Both the position numbers and the translations under genes were made by a program. Under the pieces are notes generated by a model that was not told the DNA's origin, did no database searches, and saw only the letters and a list, made by a program, of their open reading frames with translations. A stretch of 64,000 nt of DNA from Chitinophaga sp. YR627 (GTDB taxonomy: Bacteria; Bacteroidota; Bacteroidia; Chitinophagales; Chitinophagaceae): contig NZ_FOUX01000001.1 in assembly GCF_900114995.1 (NCBI RefSeq), positions 1,426,001-1,490,000 on the forward strand, given 5' to 3'. Every line of letters starts with the position of its first letter. Positions within the stretch are counted from its first letter, which is position 1. Of this stretch, positions 25,212 through 34,827 are shown piece after piece.

Positions 25212-27593
25212 TTATTTCAATCGGTCCTTCAGCGCTTCACCACTCGTTTCCCGTTTATCATCTTTCATCGTTCCTTTACCCAGTCTATAGGTAAATGAGA
25301 GCACCGCGTACCGGCTATCCGGATTATACCGGTTATACAGTTTCAGATCGCTGTATGCGATCCGGTAACGGTTGATATTGCCCTTTGTCACGTCATTCAC
25401 CATCAGCTTAATATGCCCCCTGCTATGGAATACGGATTTTTGTACACCTGTTGACACCTGGTAACGGGAATATAAGGTAATTAGACCATCGAGACCACCG
25501 GAGTTATAAAAGCCATTTAATTCGGCTTTCCAGCCTTTTGTCAGTGTGAATGTCTGCTGACTGTTCCAGGTGAATGTAGTACGCTGGTACTTTGTATGGC
25601 TGATCTCGAAGGTATTGTAATACAGGTTGACCACATTGTTGCTGCTCCACCAGGAGAAGAGGTCTTTGCTGGCGGTAATGCTGACACCTACGTTTGTGGA
25701 AGTGCCAATATTCGCAGGTGTCTGGTAGGTTACATTACCACTGGTCAGACCAATGAGCGTACTGACCACATTGGTCGCCCTGCTGTAGTTCACCACCGTA
25801 TGGACCAGTGACCGGTAACTATATCCCAGTTCTACCGCATGTACCAGCGAAGGCACCAGTTGCGCATTCCCTTCATAATAGGAGAAAGGATCTTCGTATA
25901 CCCGGAAGGGGTTCATATCCCAGAAGGTAGGGCGTTGTATGCGACGGCTGTATCCCAGTTGCCATTTATTATCTTTCTTCGTCGTATGAGAGAAGAACAG
26001 ACTGGGGAAGAGCTGGAAATAAGAACGTGTAAAAGTTGTATCCAGCGTAAGCTGTTCACCTTTGGTATGGGTGTATTCACCCCGTAAACCTACCTGCACC
26101 GTGAAGGATTGCCATTCTTTTTTAATATTCAGATAACCTGCCTGGATCTGTTCTTTGTATACAAAATGATTGCTGGTATTATTATCCTTTACATATCCTT
26201 CGGCAGCCAGCGTGTCGTATACCAGATTGTTTTCCATCCGTACCAGACTTCCTTTCCATCCGGCCTCGACATTGATATTATGGGTCAATGGCAGTGTATA
26301 ATCCACCTTAGCGGCGTAGATATTGTTGGTGGAAGGAATATCGCCGACCCTGGAACTGGCAGGTCTTAATAGCTGTCCGGAATGACTGTTATACCGGGTA
26401 TCCAGCTGCTGGTCCATTCTGTCAAAATGATAGACATAGTCAAGATCGGCAGATAACTTATGTCCTTTGTTGTTAAAGAGGTGCACATAGTTCAGATTGT
26501 ACAGCATATCCTGCCAGCGTTGTTTACCGACGGTTAGCGTACTGGCTTTCTGTAGCAGACTTTCGCCATACAGGTTGTTAGTCGTAGGTTCCTGTGTAGG
26601 GAATTTACCGAAACCTCCGCTAACCATTACGCCAATGCTATTGGCGGAGTCGATTGTCCAGTCTAGTCCCGCGCGGAAATTATTGGAGCCTAACTGAGGT
26701 AATACCTTTGTAAATTGTTCACTGTATTGTGCTGTAAAATCACGTCTGATATAAGTACGGTTTTCATAATTGGCGAAGTACTGATTGTAGGTACCGAACA
26801 GGTTTACCTTTGCCGTACGGTAATTGAGTGATAAACTGCCTCCGGCCCGTGCTCCACGACCAGCACCACCATTAAGGGATATGTTGCCATTAAGACCCGC
26901 ACGTACCGGTTTTTTCAGGACGATGTTAACGATACCGCCGTTACCGGCAGCATCTTCTTTAGCGGAAGGATTGGCAATGATCTCTATCCTGGATACATCG
27001 GAAGAAGGAGTGCTGCGTAATAAGTTCATCAGCTGATCGCCGGAGAGATAGGTCGGTTTGCAATTGATCATGACCACACTTCCCGTACGCCCTTTAATGG
27101 CAACACCACCATTGTCATTGACCGTCACACCGGGTGATTTACCCAGTAATTCCAGTGCAGAACTCCCTTCTGATAGCACAGTCCCTTCCACATTCATCAC
27201 CATTCTGTCCAGCTGTTGTTCTATCACCGGTTTACGTCCTGTAATCGTAACGCCATGCAGCTGTTCGTCTTTCGTAACGAGGACCAGACTACCCAGCAGC
27301 TGTGTAGACGCAGCAGGAGTGAGCCTGATCACATGACTGAGATGTGGGCGGTACCCCATGGCATTCACCTTCACCAGGTAATTGCCATGCTGAAGGTTGT
27401 CGAATCTGAATTTTCCCGTAGAATCGGAAAGCACCCGGTAGACATTTGTAGAATCGGGTAGTTTGATCAGGGATACATTTACATAGGGGATACGCTCCTG
27501 TTGCTGGTTGTGTAATTGTCCGGAGATAGATTGTGCATAGCTCGTAGATGATAGTATCGCAAAAGTTGATAGTATGAATAGTACATTTCTCAT
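25212..27593 (-). CDS. Outer-membrane beta-barrel protein, TonB-receptor-like
   Basis: 793 residues from the ATG at 27593 (MRNVLFILSTFAILSSTSYAQ, a signal peptide). A carboxypeptidase-D-like domain (ISGQLHNQQQERIPYVNVSL) is followed by a plug-like region (VMINCKPTYLSGDQLMNLLR, IEIIANPSAKEDAAGNGGI) and a large barrel of the OMP_b-brl_3 type. The start overlaps the stop of the PepSY gene in an ATGA arrangement, so the two are translationally coupled. Probable role: uptake of an iron complex or related substrate together with the PepSY protein. Frame extends upstream to 27656 but those codons lie inside the PepSY gene. Confidence 0.88.
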   Translation of the reverse strand: MRNVLFILSTFAILSSTSYAQSISGQLHNQQQERIPYVNVSLIKLPDSTNVYRVLSDSTGKFRFDNLQHGNYLVKVNAMGYRPHLSHVIRLTPAASTQLLGSLVLVTKDEQLHGVTITGRKPVIEQQLDRMVMNVEGTVLSEGSSALELLGKSPGVTVNDNGGVAIKGRTGSVVMINCKPTYLSGDQLMNLLRSTPSSDVSRIEIIANPSAKEDAAGNGGIVNIVLKKPVRAGLNGNISLNGGAGRGARAGGSLSLNYRTAKVNLFGTYNQYFANYENRTYIRRDFTAQYSEQFTKVLPQLGSNNFRAGLDWTIDSANSIGVMVSGGFGKFPTQEPTTNNLYGESLLQKASTLTVGKQRWQDMLYNLNYVHLFNNKGHKLSADLDYVYHFDRMDQQLDTRYNSHSGQLLRPASSRVGDIPSTNNIYAAKVDYTLPLTHNINVEAGWKGSLVRMENNLVYDTLAAEGYVKDNNTSNHFVYKEQIQAGYLNIKKEWQSFTVQVGLRGEYTHTKGEQLTLDTTFTRSYFQLFPSLFFSHTTKKDNKWQLGYSRRIQRPTFWDMNPFRVYEDPFSYYEGNAQLVPSLVHAVELGYSYRSLVHTVVNYSRATNVVSTLIGLTSGNVTYQTPANIGTSTNVGVSITASKDLFSWWSSNNVVNLYYNTFEISHTKYQRTTFTWNSQQTFTLTKGWKAELNGFYNSGGLDGLITLYSRYQVSTGVQKSVFHSRGHIKLMVNDVTKGNINRYRIAYSDLKLYNRYNPDSRYAVLSFTYRLGKGTMKDDKRETSGEALKDRLK

Positions 27594-28711
27594 TTTCTCG
27601 TTTTTTTTCTCTTTCCCCACCAGATATAAAATCCTGTAACAGGTAAACTGGTACAAATCAGGCAGGCGAGGAAATACAGGGTTTTGGTGACGCCACCGCC
27701 AATAGCGCCCACGTGTAAGGCATAGTTGGATCGCATCATCCAGGTGGCGGCAGGAGCGTCTTTAATATTGGATTCCGAACTGGATAACTGACTGAGTGTC
27801 TGCTGATCGAAATAGATGGATCGCCAGCTGCCATTAGACATATCCGTACAGGTGTAAATCGCCTTATCCGGTTTCTCCGGAATGTGTATACTGATAGCGC
27901 TTGTGTTAAAGTGGGCATATTGGTGACGCACCTTCTCCCACACGAGATCTACTTTTTTGTGCAGACTATTGGTATCGGCTGGCAGATTTTCCAATGGATG
28001 GATGGCAATGTTGGGTCCTTTCTTTCCTCCCGCAAGGTTGAATACGCCTGTTCTGATAAGCGGGAAGGCCATGATTAGTCCGGTGAAAGCCATTAATACG
28101 GCGAAGACCAGACTATAAAACCCCAGTACATTGTGCAGGTCATAATTGATGCGTTTACGTTTGGCACGCAGCTTTACTGTAAAGCTGTCCTTTACAGTCT
28201 TCTTATTCCACTTTTTAGGCAACCACAGTACAACGCCGGTGATCAACAGAAAAAAGAAAATGGCTGTACTCCACCTTACCACCTGTATGCCCACTTTCTG
28301 CGGCATCCAGAGCAGGGTATGTCCTTCTTCAATAAAATCAAAAATATCTTCGTGATCCAGCTCTGCCAGTACTTTGCCCGAATAAGGGTGTACATAGATG
28401 AGCGTATCGGAGTTGTCCGGTGTGATCTTCACAGGCGCATCATCCCCGTAATACCAGAACCGGTGAAACTCATGGGCCGGTACCTGTGCCTTTACGCGGG
28501 TATATATTTCGGAAGGAGGTAGGGGCTTTGTATGGGCAGGCGGGGTGATATGCCACCAGTCCGCATACATGATCTGCTGCCTGATCTCCTGTTCAAATAT
28601 CAGCAGACAGCCAGTCAGGCTGATGATCATCACGGGTATACCACACGCAATACCGATCCATAAGTGAAACCAATCGTTTATTTTTCTGAACGTACTCTTT
28701 TTGGCAGCCAT
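27590..28711 (-). CDS. PepSY-associated TM helix protein
   Basis: 373 residues with four membrane helices: IGIACGIPVMIISLTGCLLIF near 17-37, STAIFFFLLITGVVLWLP near 150, VLGFYSLVFAVLMAFTGLIMA near 195, and TLYFLACLICTSLPVTGFYIWWG near the end. PepSY-type sequence occurs in the first periplasmic loop (DTLIYVHPYSGKVLAELDHED). This family (PiuB-like) is commonly found beside TonB-dependent siderophore receptors and is implicated in ferric reduction or siderophore processing in the inner membrane. It is coupled to the barrel gene through ATGA and separated from the DUF4374 gene by a terminator. Confidence 0.9.
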   Translation of the reverse strand: MAAKKSTFRKINDWFHLWIGIACGIPVMIISLTGCLLIFEQEIRQQIMYADWWHITPPAHTKPLPPSEIYTRVKAQVPAHEFHRFWYYGDDAPVKITPDNSDTLIYVHPYSGKVLAELDHEDIFDFIEEGHTLLWMPQKVGIQVVRWSTAIFFFLLITGVVLWLPKKWNKKTVKDSFTVKLRAKRKRINYDLHNVLGFYSLVFAVLMAFTGLIMAFPLIRTGVFNLAGGKKGPNIAIHPLENLPADTNSLHKKVDLVWEKVRHQYAHFNTSAISIHIPEKPDKAIYTCTDMSNGSWRSIYFDQQTLSQLSSSESNIKDAPAATWMMRSNYALHVGAIGGGVTKTLYFLACLICTSLPVTGFYIWWGKRKKTRK

Positions 28712-28726
28712 GTTGATGTAAATAAA

Positions 28727-28750
28727 AAAGGGGCTTTTAAGGGCCCCTTT
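28727..28750 (-). terminator. Intrinsic terminator after DUF4374
   Basis: AAAGGGGC (28727-28734) pairs with GCCCCTTT (28743-28750), loop 8 nt. On the minus strand the stem is followed by TTTTTTATTT. It ends the TonB-receptor/DUF4374 transcript and lies between that gene and the PepSY gene, so PepSY may need its own promoter or read-through. Confidence 0.8.
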
Positions 28751-28769
28751 CTTTTATTGTTTGAAAGGA

Positions 28770-29975
28770 TTATTTCAGGCGTTCTATACGGGAGATGGAA
28801 TTGTATCCTCCGGAAATGGCAGTACCTTTGGTAACGGCACCGGTGGCTGAATCGTAGATCCAGATATAGTCAGTTGCCTGACCGGAAACTACCGCAATGT
28901 ATGCTTTACCATTTTCGACAAATACATTTCTCTCACTACCTGCACCTGCCGGAATTTCAGCAAGTTTCTTCACTTCAGTACCAGTGGACAGGTTGATGAT
29001 AGTATAACCATAGGTGCTGTTGTTATCAACTGTGCTGATAATGTATTTCAGGAGCGCGGTACCATTGCCCAGATCCATAAACAGACCGGAAGCAGCTTCG
29101 AAGCCCACCACATCAGATACCTTTACATGGTAGCCTGCATCCAGTTTAGTTTCACCGTTTTTAATCCTGTAGATGTAGATGGGCGCATTGCCGGTACCAC
29201 CTGCCCATTTGCTTACCCAGCTGGTCAGGAAATACATATCCTTGTTCTTATCAACAAAAGAAGTGGCAAAGTAGCCGGACGTATTTCCCATACCAGACGT
29301 GCGGGTATCCGTAGAAATATCACCGATCTTAAAACCAGGGTAAGATGCCTGAATTTCGCTGATCCCGGCATACATAATAAAGTCAGGATTTCTGAAGCCA
29401 ACTGCGAAGAACAGGTTACCATTTACATACTGCAGATCGCCACCCACACGGTAGGCATTATAACCAGCAGGTAAAGCCGGCAGACCCGTAAAAGTACCAT
29501 TGGTGATAGTCATGGTCGTTACATTCACGGTAGAGTAATTGATGGCAGTAGCGGCGGAATTGGTACCGATCATTACAAGGGTATTCTCGTCGATCCAGGT
29601 ATGACCGGCAAGACTGGCGAAGTTGGTAAAAGGCACTTCTTTTATTGCTTTGGCAGCACCATTGACGATCTGGTATTTACCAAAACGCCCTTCGGTCGTG
29701 TTATAATAGTAATAGAAACTATCACGTTTAATTACACTGGCATTGAGCACGGAGGTGACATCCACACCGTTGCCCGAAAGAGTAGCGGTACCTTCTGTAA
29801 CGCTGTTCAGTCCCATGATATAGTAGCTGACATTCGGCCAGCTGCCCACCTGTACCCACATGGCATAAGAACCCACTTCGGTACTTGGTTTGGTATTGTT
29901 ATCGTCATTTTTACTACATGCATTCAGCAACAACAAACATGCAATCAGGGAGGAAATTGAAAAGAGTCTTTTCAT
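28770..29975 (-). CDS. DUF4374 lipoprotein
   Basis: 401 residues, lipoprotein (LLLNACSKND). The mature part is a beta-propeller-like DUF4374 domain with repeated strands: YAMWVQVGSWPNVSYYIMGLN, VERVFVENGKAYIAV-type blades and a terminal GAVTKGTAISGGYNSISRIERL. Family members are encoded beside TonB-dependent siderophore receptors. It begins 10 bp after the receptor stop. The protein encoded at 32473-33675 is a diverged relative with the same C-terminal logic (GLHLDGPVNYIMRLESL). Likely surface-exposed partner of the receptor; role inferred. Confidence 0.87.
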   Translation of the reverse strand: MKRLFSISSLIACLLLLNACSKNDDNNTKPSTEVGSYAMWVQVGSWPNVSYYIMGLNSVTEGTATLSGNGVDVTSVLNASVIKRDSFYYYYNTTEGRFGKYQIVNGAAKAIKEVPFTNFASLAGHTWIDENTLVMIGTNSAATAINYSTVNVTTMTITNGTFTGLPALPAGYNAYRVGGDLQYVNGNLFFAVGFRNPDFIMYAGISEIQASYPGFKIGDISTDTRTSGMGNTSGYFATSFVDKNKDMYFLTSWVSKWAGGTGNAPIYIYRIKNGETKLDAGYHVKVSDVVGFEAASGLFMDLGNGTALLKYIISTVDNNSTYGYTIINLSTGTEVKKLAEIPAGAGSERNVFVENGKAYIAVVSGQATDYIWIYDSATGAVTKGTAISGGYNSISRIERLK

Positions 29976-29985
29976 GTGTATATAT

Positions 29986-32334
29986 CTATTTTAAGAAGTA
30001 ACGTAATTTGACATAAAAGGCCCTGCCAGGCTTCTGGAGACGGAAATTGTCATAGGCAAGGGTATTGGTCAGGTTCTTGCATTCCACGGAGATATTGTAC
30101 CGGTTTTGCTGCATGGAATAAGATACCAGAGCGTTGTGGATGAATTGCGTGGGGATCGTCACCAGACTGTTCTGCGTAGCGAAACCTTCCCAGGAACGAT
30201 AGTACCAGTGCGTATACTGCGAACTCCAGTTAAACTGCAGGCGGGTATCTTTGCCCAGAAGATCGTTCTTGCCGATGCCTAATTCCGCGTTCCCATATAA
30301 CCAGGGCTGATTCGGAATTTTATCTTTATAGGTGGCCGAGACCGTACCGCTATTGCTGCCGTTCGGGTACATCGTATTGTCAATGGCATTCTGATAGGTA
30401 ATATTCAAAACAGCGTTGAGCAATTTGTTATAAGTGTAGCGGATCTCTGCTTCACCTCCTCTGACAAGTACGTCGGCCAGGTTTTTATACTGCAACTGGT
30501 TATTGTCGGACTGTGAAGCGTAAATAAATCCTTTGGCGCTGCGAAAGAAACCGGCGGCTTCCACATAGAATTCGTGGGAAGCTACTTTCCTGCCATAGAA
30601 ACCACCAATATTGATATTATCACTGGCTTCAGGATCCAGCCCCAGGTTATTGGATACCTGGTAACTATCGCCAAATACCTCACTGATCTGTTGCAGGCGA
30701 TACGTATGCTCAAATGAGGCTTTTACTCCAGCTGCCGGCGTAATCTTAAACACGGATGCAAGACCATATCCATAATAGGATTTAAAACTGCTTTGCAGCA
30801 CGTTTTTTAACAGGTTGTAGTCATATTGGAGTTTGCTTAACTGAAGGCCATAATATTTACCCATGAAGGTATTGGTCCAGCGTTTATCAAACAGGTCCAT
30901 CTGGTAGGAGAGTCCGCCCAGGTGTTTGGCAATCTTACCCGGCAGGGGATCAACGTCGGTATCCAGGGAATTGTAGGTCTCGTTCTTTGTTCTGTCGAAA
31001 CTGTAATTCAGGTTTACATGGTGATTTTCAGCCAGTTTATAGTTGGCATTGAAACGACTGAATACGCGGGGCCGGATGATGTGAGTGACACGGAAAGACC
31101 CCGTCTCCGGATTACCATCGATATAGGAACCATCCCAGTAGTATTTGCGCTTGGTGGTGTCCGTCAGTACGGATTCATCACGGGAGGTAGCAGCATAAAA
31201 ATTAAGTCCCAGGCGACCATGCAACAGATTGTCCTTTTTATAACGAAGATTGAAGTTCCGGGCATGTCCGTCTCTGGTTACGCCGCCATACACGATGGAT
31301 TGTACGATACCGGTCTGGATATCCCGGTCAAAACGGGAATAGGAACCACCGATGAATAAAACATCCGCCCATTTTTTGTTGGCGATACCCAGTTCCAGCT
31401 GTCCCATAACAGAGGTATAATTGTCATGGAAGCGACGGAGGTCTTTTTTGACATATTCATTTGCGTCATTGTCCCATATTTCCACGCCTTTCATCAGGTA
31501 GTTGTTATCGGAGTGGTTGTAGAAGCCGCTGAGCTTTAAGACGATGCCGGTCGGCTGATGCACGTATTGGCCATTTATAGCCGATTGGTGCGTGTTAAAG
31601 GAGCCATAGCTATAGCTGGCATCCAGATAGTTATAGAGGTGCTGATTGGTGATAATATTGACAGAGCCGCCCAGTGCGTCAGAACCTAGTGATACGGGGG
31701 CTACGCCTTTGTATACCTCCACTCTGTCGGCAATATTGACAGGGATGTTGTTCAGGGTCATCGTGCTACCCATAATATCGAGGGGTATCCCATCTATAAA
31801 GAACTTTACCGCATTCCCGGAAAGCCCGTTGATGGAGAAATTGAAGTCGGAACCTACGCCACCCTGTTCGCGCATCTTGATACCGGTGGTACGGTTGAGT
31901 ACCTGGCCAAGATCAGCGGTCGAGTTGGCGTAAAGTTTCGTATCAATGGCGTTAATGGAGAAACCGGATTCTTTTAGTTGCCTGGTCTGGCTTTTGCCGT
32001 TTACTTCCACCTGATTGATCTGCTGTTCGTTGGACTGTAGTGTAAGGTGCAGGGTGAGATCTGCCTGTAGATCCACCTCTTTTACTAACTTTTCAAAGCC
32101 GACGGAGGTGATGATGAGCTGGACTTTCCCGGTGTTGCTGACCTTCAGGGTAAACCGGCCGTTGTCATCGGTCATCGCTCTGTTACTGGTATTGGCTACC
32201 TGGATAGATACGCCGGGAATAGGCTGCGACTGCGCATTTTTTACACTTCCATTAATATGGATGGTGGTCTGTGCAGTGGTGAATAATGTTAATAATAATA
32301 AAGGTAATAGTGTTAAAACTCTATTGAAAGACAT
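29986..32334 (-). CDS. TonB-dependent receptor, siderophore-type
   Basis: 782 residues from the ATG at 32334 (MSFNRVLTLLPLLLLTLFTTAQ, a signal peptide). There is no STN domain: a carboxypeptidase-D-like domain (INGSVKNAQSQPIPGVSIQV) leads into the plug (LNRTTGIKMREQGGVGSDFNF, FFIDGIPLDIMGSTM, ALGGSVNIIT) and a 22-strand-type barrel ending AFYVKLRYFLK. It is an outer-membrane importer, most likely of a ferric complex judging by DUF4374 and PepSY neighbours. The frame extends 45 nt further up but lacks a signal there. Promoter candidate at 32368-32399. Confidence 0.9.
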   Translation of the reverse strand: MSFNRVLTLLPLLLLTLFTTAQTTIHINGSVKNAQSQPIPGVSIQVANTSNRAMTDDNGRFTLKVSNTGKVQLIITSVGFEKLVKEVDLQADLTLHLTLQSNEQQINQVEVNGKSQTRQLKESGFSINAIDTKLYANSTADLGQVLNRTTGIKMREQGGVGSDFNFSINGLSGNAVKFFIDGIPLDIMGSTMTLNNIPVNIADRVEVYKGVAPVSLGSDALGGSVNIITNQHLYNYLDASYSYGSFNTHQSAINGQYVHQPTGIVLKLSGFYNHSDNNYLMKGVEIWDNDANEYVKKDLRRFHDNYTSVMGQLELGIANKKWADVLFIGGSYSRFDRDIQTGIVQSIVYGGVTRDGHARNFNLRYKKDNLLHGRLGLNFYAATSRDESVLTDTTKRKYYWDGSYIDGNPETGSFRVTHIIRPRVFSRFNANYKLAENHHVNLNYSFDRTKNETYNSLDTDVDPLPGKIAKHLGGLSYQMDLFDKRWTNTFMGKYYGLQLSKLQYDYNLLKNVLQSSFKSYYGYGLASVFKITPAAGVKASFEHTYRLQQISEVFGDSYQVSNNLGLDPEASDNINIGGFYGRKVASHEFYVEAAGFFRSAKGFIYASQSDNNQLQYKNLADVLVRGGEAEIRYTYNKLLNAVLNITYQNAIDNTMYPNGSNSGTVSATYKDKIPNQPWLYGNAELGIGKNDLLGKDTRLQFNWSSQYTHWYYRSWEGFATQNSLVTIPTQFIHNALVSYSMQQNRYNISVECKNLTNTLAYDNFRLQKPGRAFYVKLRYFLK

Positions 32335-32367
32335 ACCTGTGCTGTAATGATTGGTGAAATATTCAAT

Positions 32368-32399
32368 CAGTAGTAGCACAACTTGCCTTTAACCACAAA
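32368..32399 (-). promoter_or_regulatory. Candidate promoter for the TonB receptor
   Basis: On the minus strand TTTG (32399-32396) and TACTACTG (32375-32368; 6 of 8 consensus positions) are 20 nt apart, giving a leader of about 27 nt. It would allow the receptor and DUF4374 to be expressed apart from the sigma/anti-sigma genes upstream. Confidence 0.35.
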
Positions 32400-32472
32400 A
32401 AAATGGAAAGTTTTTTTTAGAAAAGCGGATAGGCTTCGGAGGAGTATCTGTGTGGACTGTTTATAATGGCAT

Positions 32473-33675
32473 TTAGTGAAGACTTTCGAGTCGCATGATA
32501 TAGTTCACCGGACCGTCCAGGTGCAGGCCTTTTCTGACAGACCGGTCCTGTTTATTGTATATCCAGATATCATTTCCGCCCTTACCGTCATTAATGGAGA
32601 TATACACTGCCGGACCTTCCGCCAGTACGCAGGTACGGGAACTGCCTCTATCTAATGGAAGATCAAGCTTTTGTACGGTCTTTGTCAGCAGGTTGATCAC
32701 GTAGTATTCTATATGAGGGACTTTGTAATGCTCTTCGAAGGAACCAAAAAGGTCTTTACGCTCGCTACGGATGATCGCCTCGTTATATCCGATATACCAA
32801 AGCCCATATGCATGGTTGTGAATGGCAGAAGCGGAAATATTGAAGAAGTAGCTGCTATCCAGTGCCTGGGCGCCTGCTTTCATGCGATAGATAGCGGTAG
32901 GTTGTGAGGGATTGGCACCTCTTACGATACCCGGACAGGAGAGAAAGTAAAAATCGCCTGCTTCATCCTCAAAAGTATTCTGCTGTGCCGTATTTACATT
33001 GCCGGGATAGGTAGACCGGGCGTCTTTGATGATCTGTTGTAACTGCATACCCGGCAGCATAGTTTGTGCGAGGTATACGGTATCACTGGAGCCATATCCG
33101 TTTGTCTCATCCTGATAGTGGTACGTATAGCCAATCCAGCAATAGGGCGAACGGAACTGCACAAAACCCACAGACATGAATTTGAAAGGGGGCTGTGGAG
33201 CAGGTATGGGAAGTTCTCCGATGGTGGCCTGCATCGTTTTCACATTGATCCGGGCATATTGCTTTGGGGCAGCAGGTTTACTGCTATTGACAACTAGCAC
33301 AGAATCAGGTGTATAGAAGACGCAGTTGTCGGGGTACCGGAAGCCGGGGAGTAAGACAGAGTCAATCGCCACGAATTTATTACCAATAACCTGGTTCTTT
33401 ACGAAATAGTGCGTCTGACTGCTGACGAAGTAATAATAGCCGTCTTTCACGATGGTATAATACCAGATACGCGGGGGAGAAGCGACCAGCACACCATCCC
33501 GGATAGGGTAGGCGGTACCGTGATCGAGGGTATCCGTCTGGATAATATATTGTTTGTCCTCATCCGACATGACCATAATGCTGTATTTCTTCGACTGCTG
33601 CGGTACAGGTTGTGTACAGCTGCAAATAGCGGCAAGGGGCAGCATGAGGAATAAAAAACGGCTAATAGCTCCCAT
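32473..33675 (-). CDS. DUF4374-like lipoprotein
   Basis: 400 residues with a lipoprotein signal (LAAICSC). The body is a propeller-like beta protein with IRDGVLVASPPRIWYYTIV, QNTFEDEAGDFYFLSCPGI, and a C-terminal TCVLAEGPAVYISINDGKGGNDIWIYN that matches the last blades of the DUF4374 protein at 28770. I therefore call it a divergent family member. It follows the short anti-sigma gene by 14 bp and precedes the receptor. A -7-like TACTTTTG sits 4 bp ahead of its ATG, inside the operon, and is probably fortuitous. Confidence 0.75.
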   Translation of the reverse strand: MGAISRFLFLMLPLAAICSCTQPVPQQSKKYSIMVMSDEDKQYIIQTDTLDHGTAYPIRDGVLVASPPRIWYYTIVKDGYYYFVSSQTHYFVKNQVIGNKFVAIDSVLLPGFRYPDNCVFYTPDSVLVVNSSKPAAPKQYARINVKTMQATIGELPIPAPQPPFKFMSVGFVQFRSPYCWIGYTYHYQDETNGYGSSDTVYLAQTMLPGMQLQQIIKDARSTYPGNVNTAQQNTFEDEAGDFYFLSCPGIVRGANPSQPTAIYRMKAGAQALDSSYFFNISASAIHNHAYGLWYIGYNEAIIRSERKDLFGSFEEHYKVPHIEYYVINLLTKTVQKLDLPLDRGSSRTCVLAEGPAVYISINDGKGGNDIWIYNKQDRSVRKGLHLDGPVNYIMRLESLH

Positions 33676-33689
33676 CCGGCAAAAGTAGG

Positions 33690-34274
33690 CTAAATTTTAA
33701 ACTGCTCACTGAGCTGGTTTTTGATCACCGGGGGAAGTTCGAACAACATATTTTCGTTGATTATCAGCATCTCGGAAGACTGCTTGTCTTTATAGTGGAG
33801 GGCGATATATGATTCTCCTTCTTTGACATGAATGGCTTTAATGCGGGTCGTACCGTCAGTACAGGTAGTTTTAAAAGAGAGGTTGATATCTTTCTGGGAG
33901 ACGATCTTAATAGTGCCGCAGAAATTAATCGCGCCTTGTTCTTTATTGAAAGAAGCCTTGCTTTCCCTGCCAAGTTCAATAGTGAACCCCGGAGAATCTG
34001 CTGTCTCTGTAGTTAACGGTAAGAACCGGAACAGGCAGAATAAAAGCGCGGCAGCAGCAGCGGTAATGATGGCAACAGGCCTTTTATAGAAAGGCGTGAC
34101 AGGGCGTACTTCCTGCCAGATCTTGTCTTTCATGGCCGTTCTGTCGAATTCACTGACGAAGGCAACAATATCATCCGTCTGGCCGTCATTCAGCCAGTTT
34201 TCCACAGCTGCGCTTTCTTCCGGAGAGCATTCGCCGTTGTGATATTTCTCTATAAGTGCTTTTGTTACCTGCAT
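33690..34274 (-). CDS. Short anti-sigma factor lacking the FecR sensor domain
   Basis: 194 residues. The N-terminus (LIEKYHNGECSPEESAAVENWL) is the FecR-type sigma-binding segment. One membrane helix lies at about 66-86 (PVAIITAAAAALLFCLFRFLP). The periplasmic part, about 107 residues, has none of the FecR/DUF4974 signatures seen in the other two anti-sigmas here; instead it reads as a small beta domain ending MLIINENMLFELPPVI. It lies 10 bp after the sigma gene and must be its partner. Since the receptor also lacks an STN domain, signalling here cannot use the usual STN-FecR contact. Confidence 0.75.
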   Translation of the reverse strand: MQVTKALIEKYHNGECSPEESAAVENWLNDGQTDDIVAFVSEFDRTAMKDKIWQEVRPVTPFYKRPVAIITAAAAALLFCLFRFLPLTTETADSPGFTIELGRESKASFNKEQGAINFCGTIKIVSQKDINLSFKTTCTDGTTRIKAIHVKEGESYIALHYKDKQSSEMLIINENMLFELPPVIKNQLSEQFKI

Positions 34275-34284
34275 AAAGATTGCC

Positions 34285-34827
34285 TCAGCCGATCAAATTT
34301 AATAAAAATATGCAAGTAAGGTAGATAGTATACTCCTGGAGGTTGGACTTTAGAAACCGGATAGCTTTCATCAGCTGGTACTCTACTTTTCTTTCGGATA
34401 CACTGAGGGTAGAAGCGATTTCCTTGTTAGAGAGGCCCATTTCGCGGCTCAGTTTAAATATTTCCCGGCCTTCCGAAGGCAAATAGCCAACGAGTACACG
34501 GAGCTTTTGGGAAAGGAAATTGTGTAAGATCTCGTTTTCGGTGAAGTTGACCTCCGTATGCTGACTGTAGGCGATGCTTTTTAAATGGGTAGAGCGGATG
34601 CGCTGGTTACGGATGTATTCAAATACTTTCAGTTTGGCCGCACGTACGAGGTAATGTTCTGCAGATTGCGTGATCTCCAGTGTTTCCCGGCGCTCCCACA
34701 ATGATTTAAATATATCCTGTACCATTTCCCGGGCCAGTTCACTGTCTTCCAGGTTGGCATAACATACATTGTATACTTTCTCCCAGTATAGCTCATATGT
34801 GTCCGTGAATATCTTCTCATTGATCAT
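34285..34827 (-). CDS. ECF RNA polymerase sigma factor
   Basis: 180 residues from the ATG at 34827 (MINEKIFTDTYELYWEKVYN). Region 2 is ELAREMVQDIFKSLWERRETL; region 4 is LPSEGREIFKLSREMGLSNKEIA with SVSERKVEYQLMKAIRFLKSNL. A hydrophobic tail (YLTCIFLLNLIG) follows, as in many Bacteroidota ECF factors. The frame is open upstream to 34878 but that part lacks sigma features. It heads the minus-strand run sigma, anti-sigma, DUF4374-like, receptor, DUF4374. Confidence 0.92.
   Translation of the reverse strand: MINEKIFTDTYELYWEKVYNVCYANLEDSELAREMVQDIFKSLWERRETLEITQSAEHYLVRAAKLKVFEYIRNQRIRSTHLKSIAYSQHTEVNFTENEILHNFLSQKLRVLVGYLPSEGREIFKLSREMGLSNKEIASTLSVSERKVEYQLMKAIRFLKSNLQEYTIYLTCIFLLNLIG

Noticed and set aside
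33680-33687. TACTTTTG as a -7 element for the DUF4374-like gene
   Set aside because: It lies 4 bp before the ATG inside an operon and has no -33 partner.
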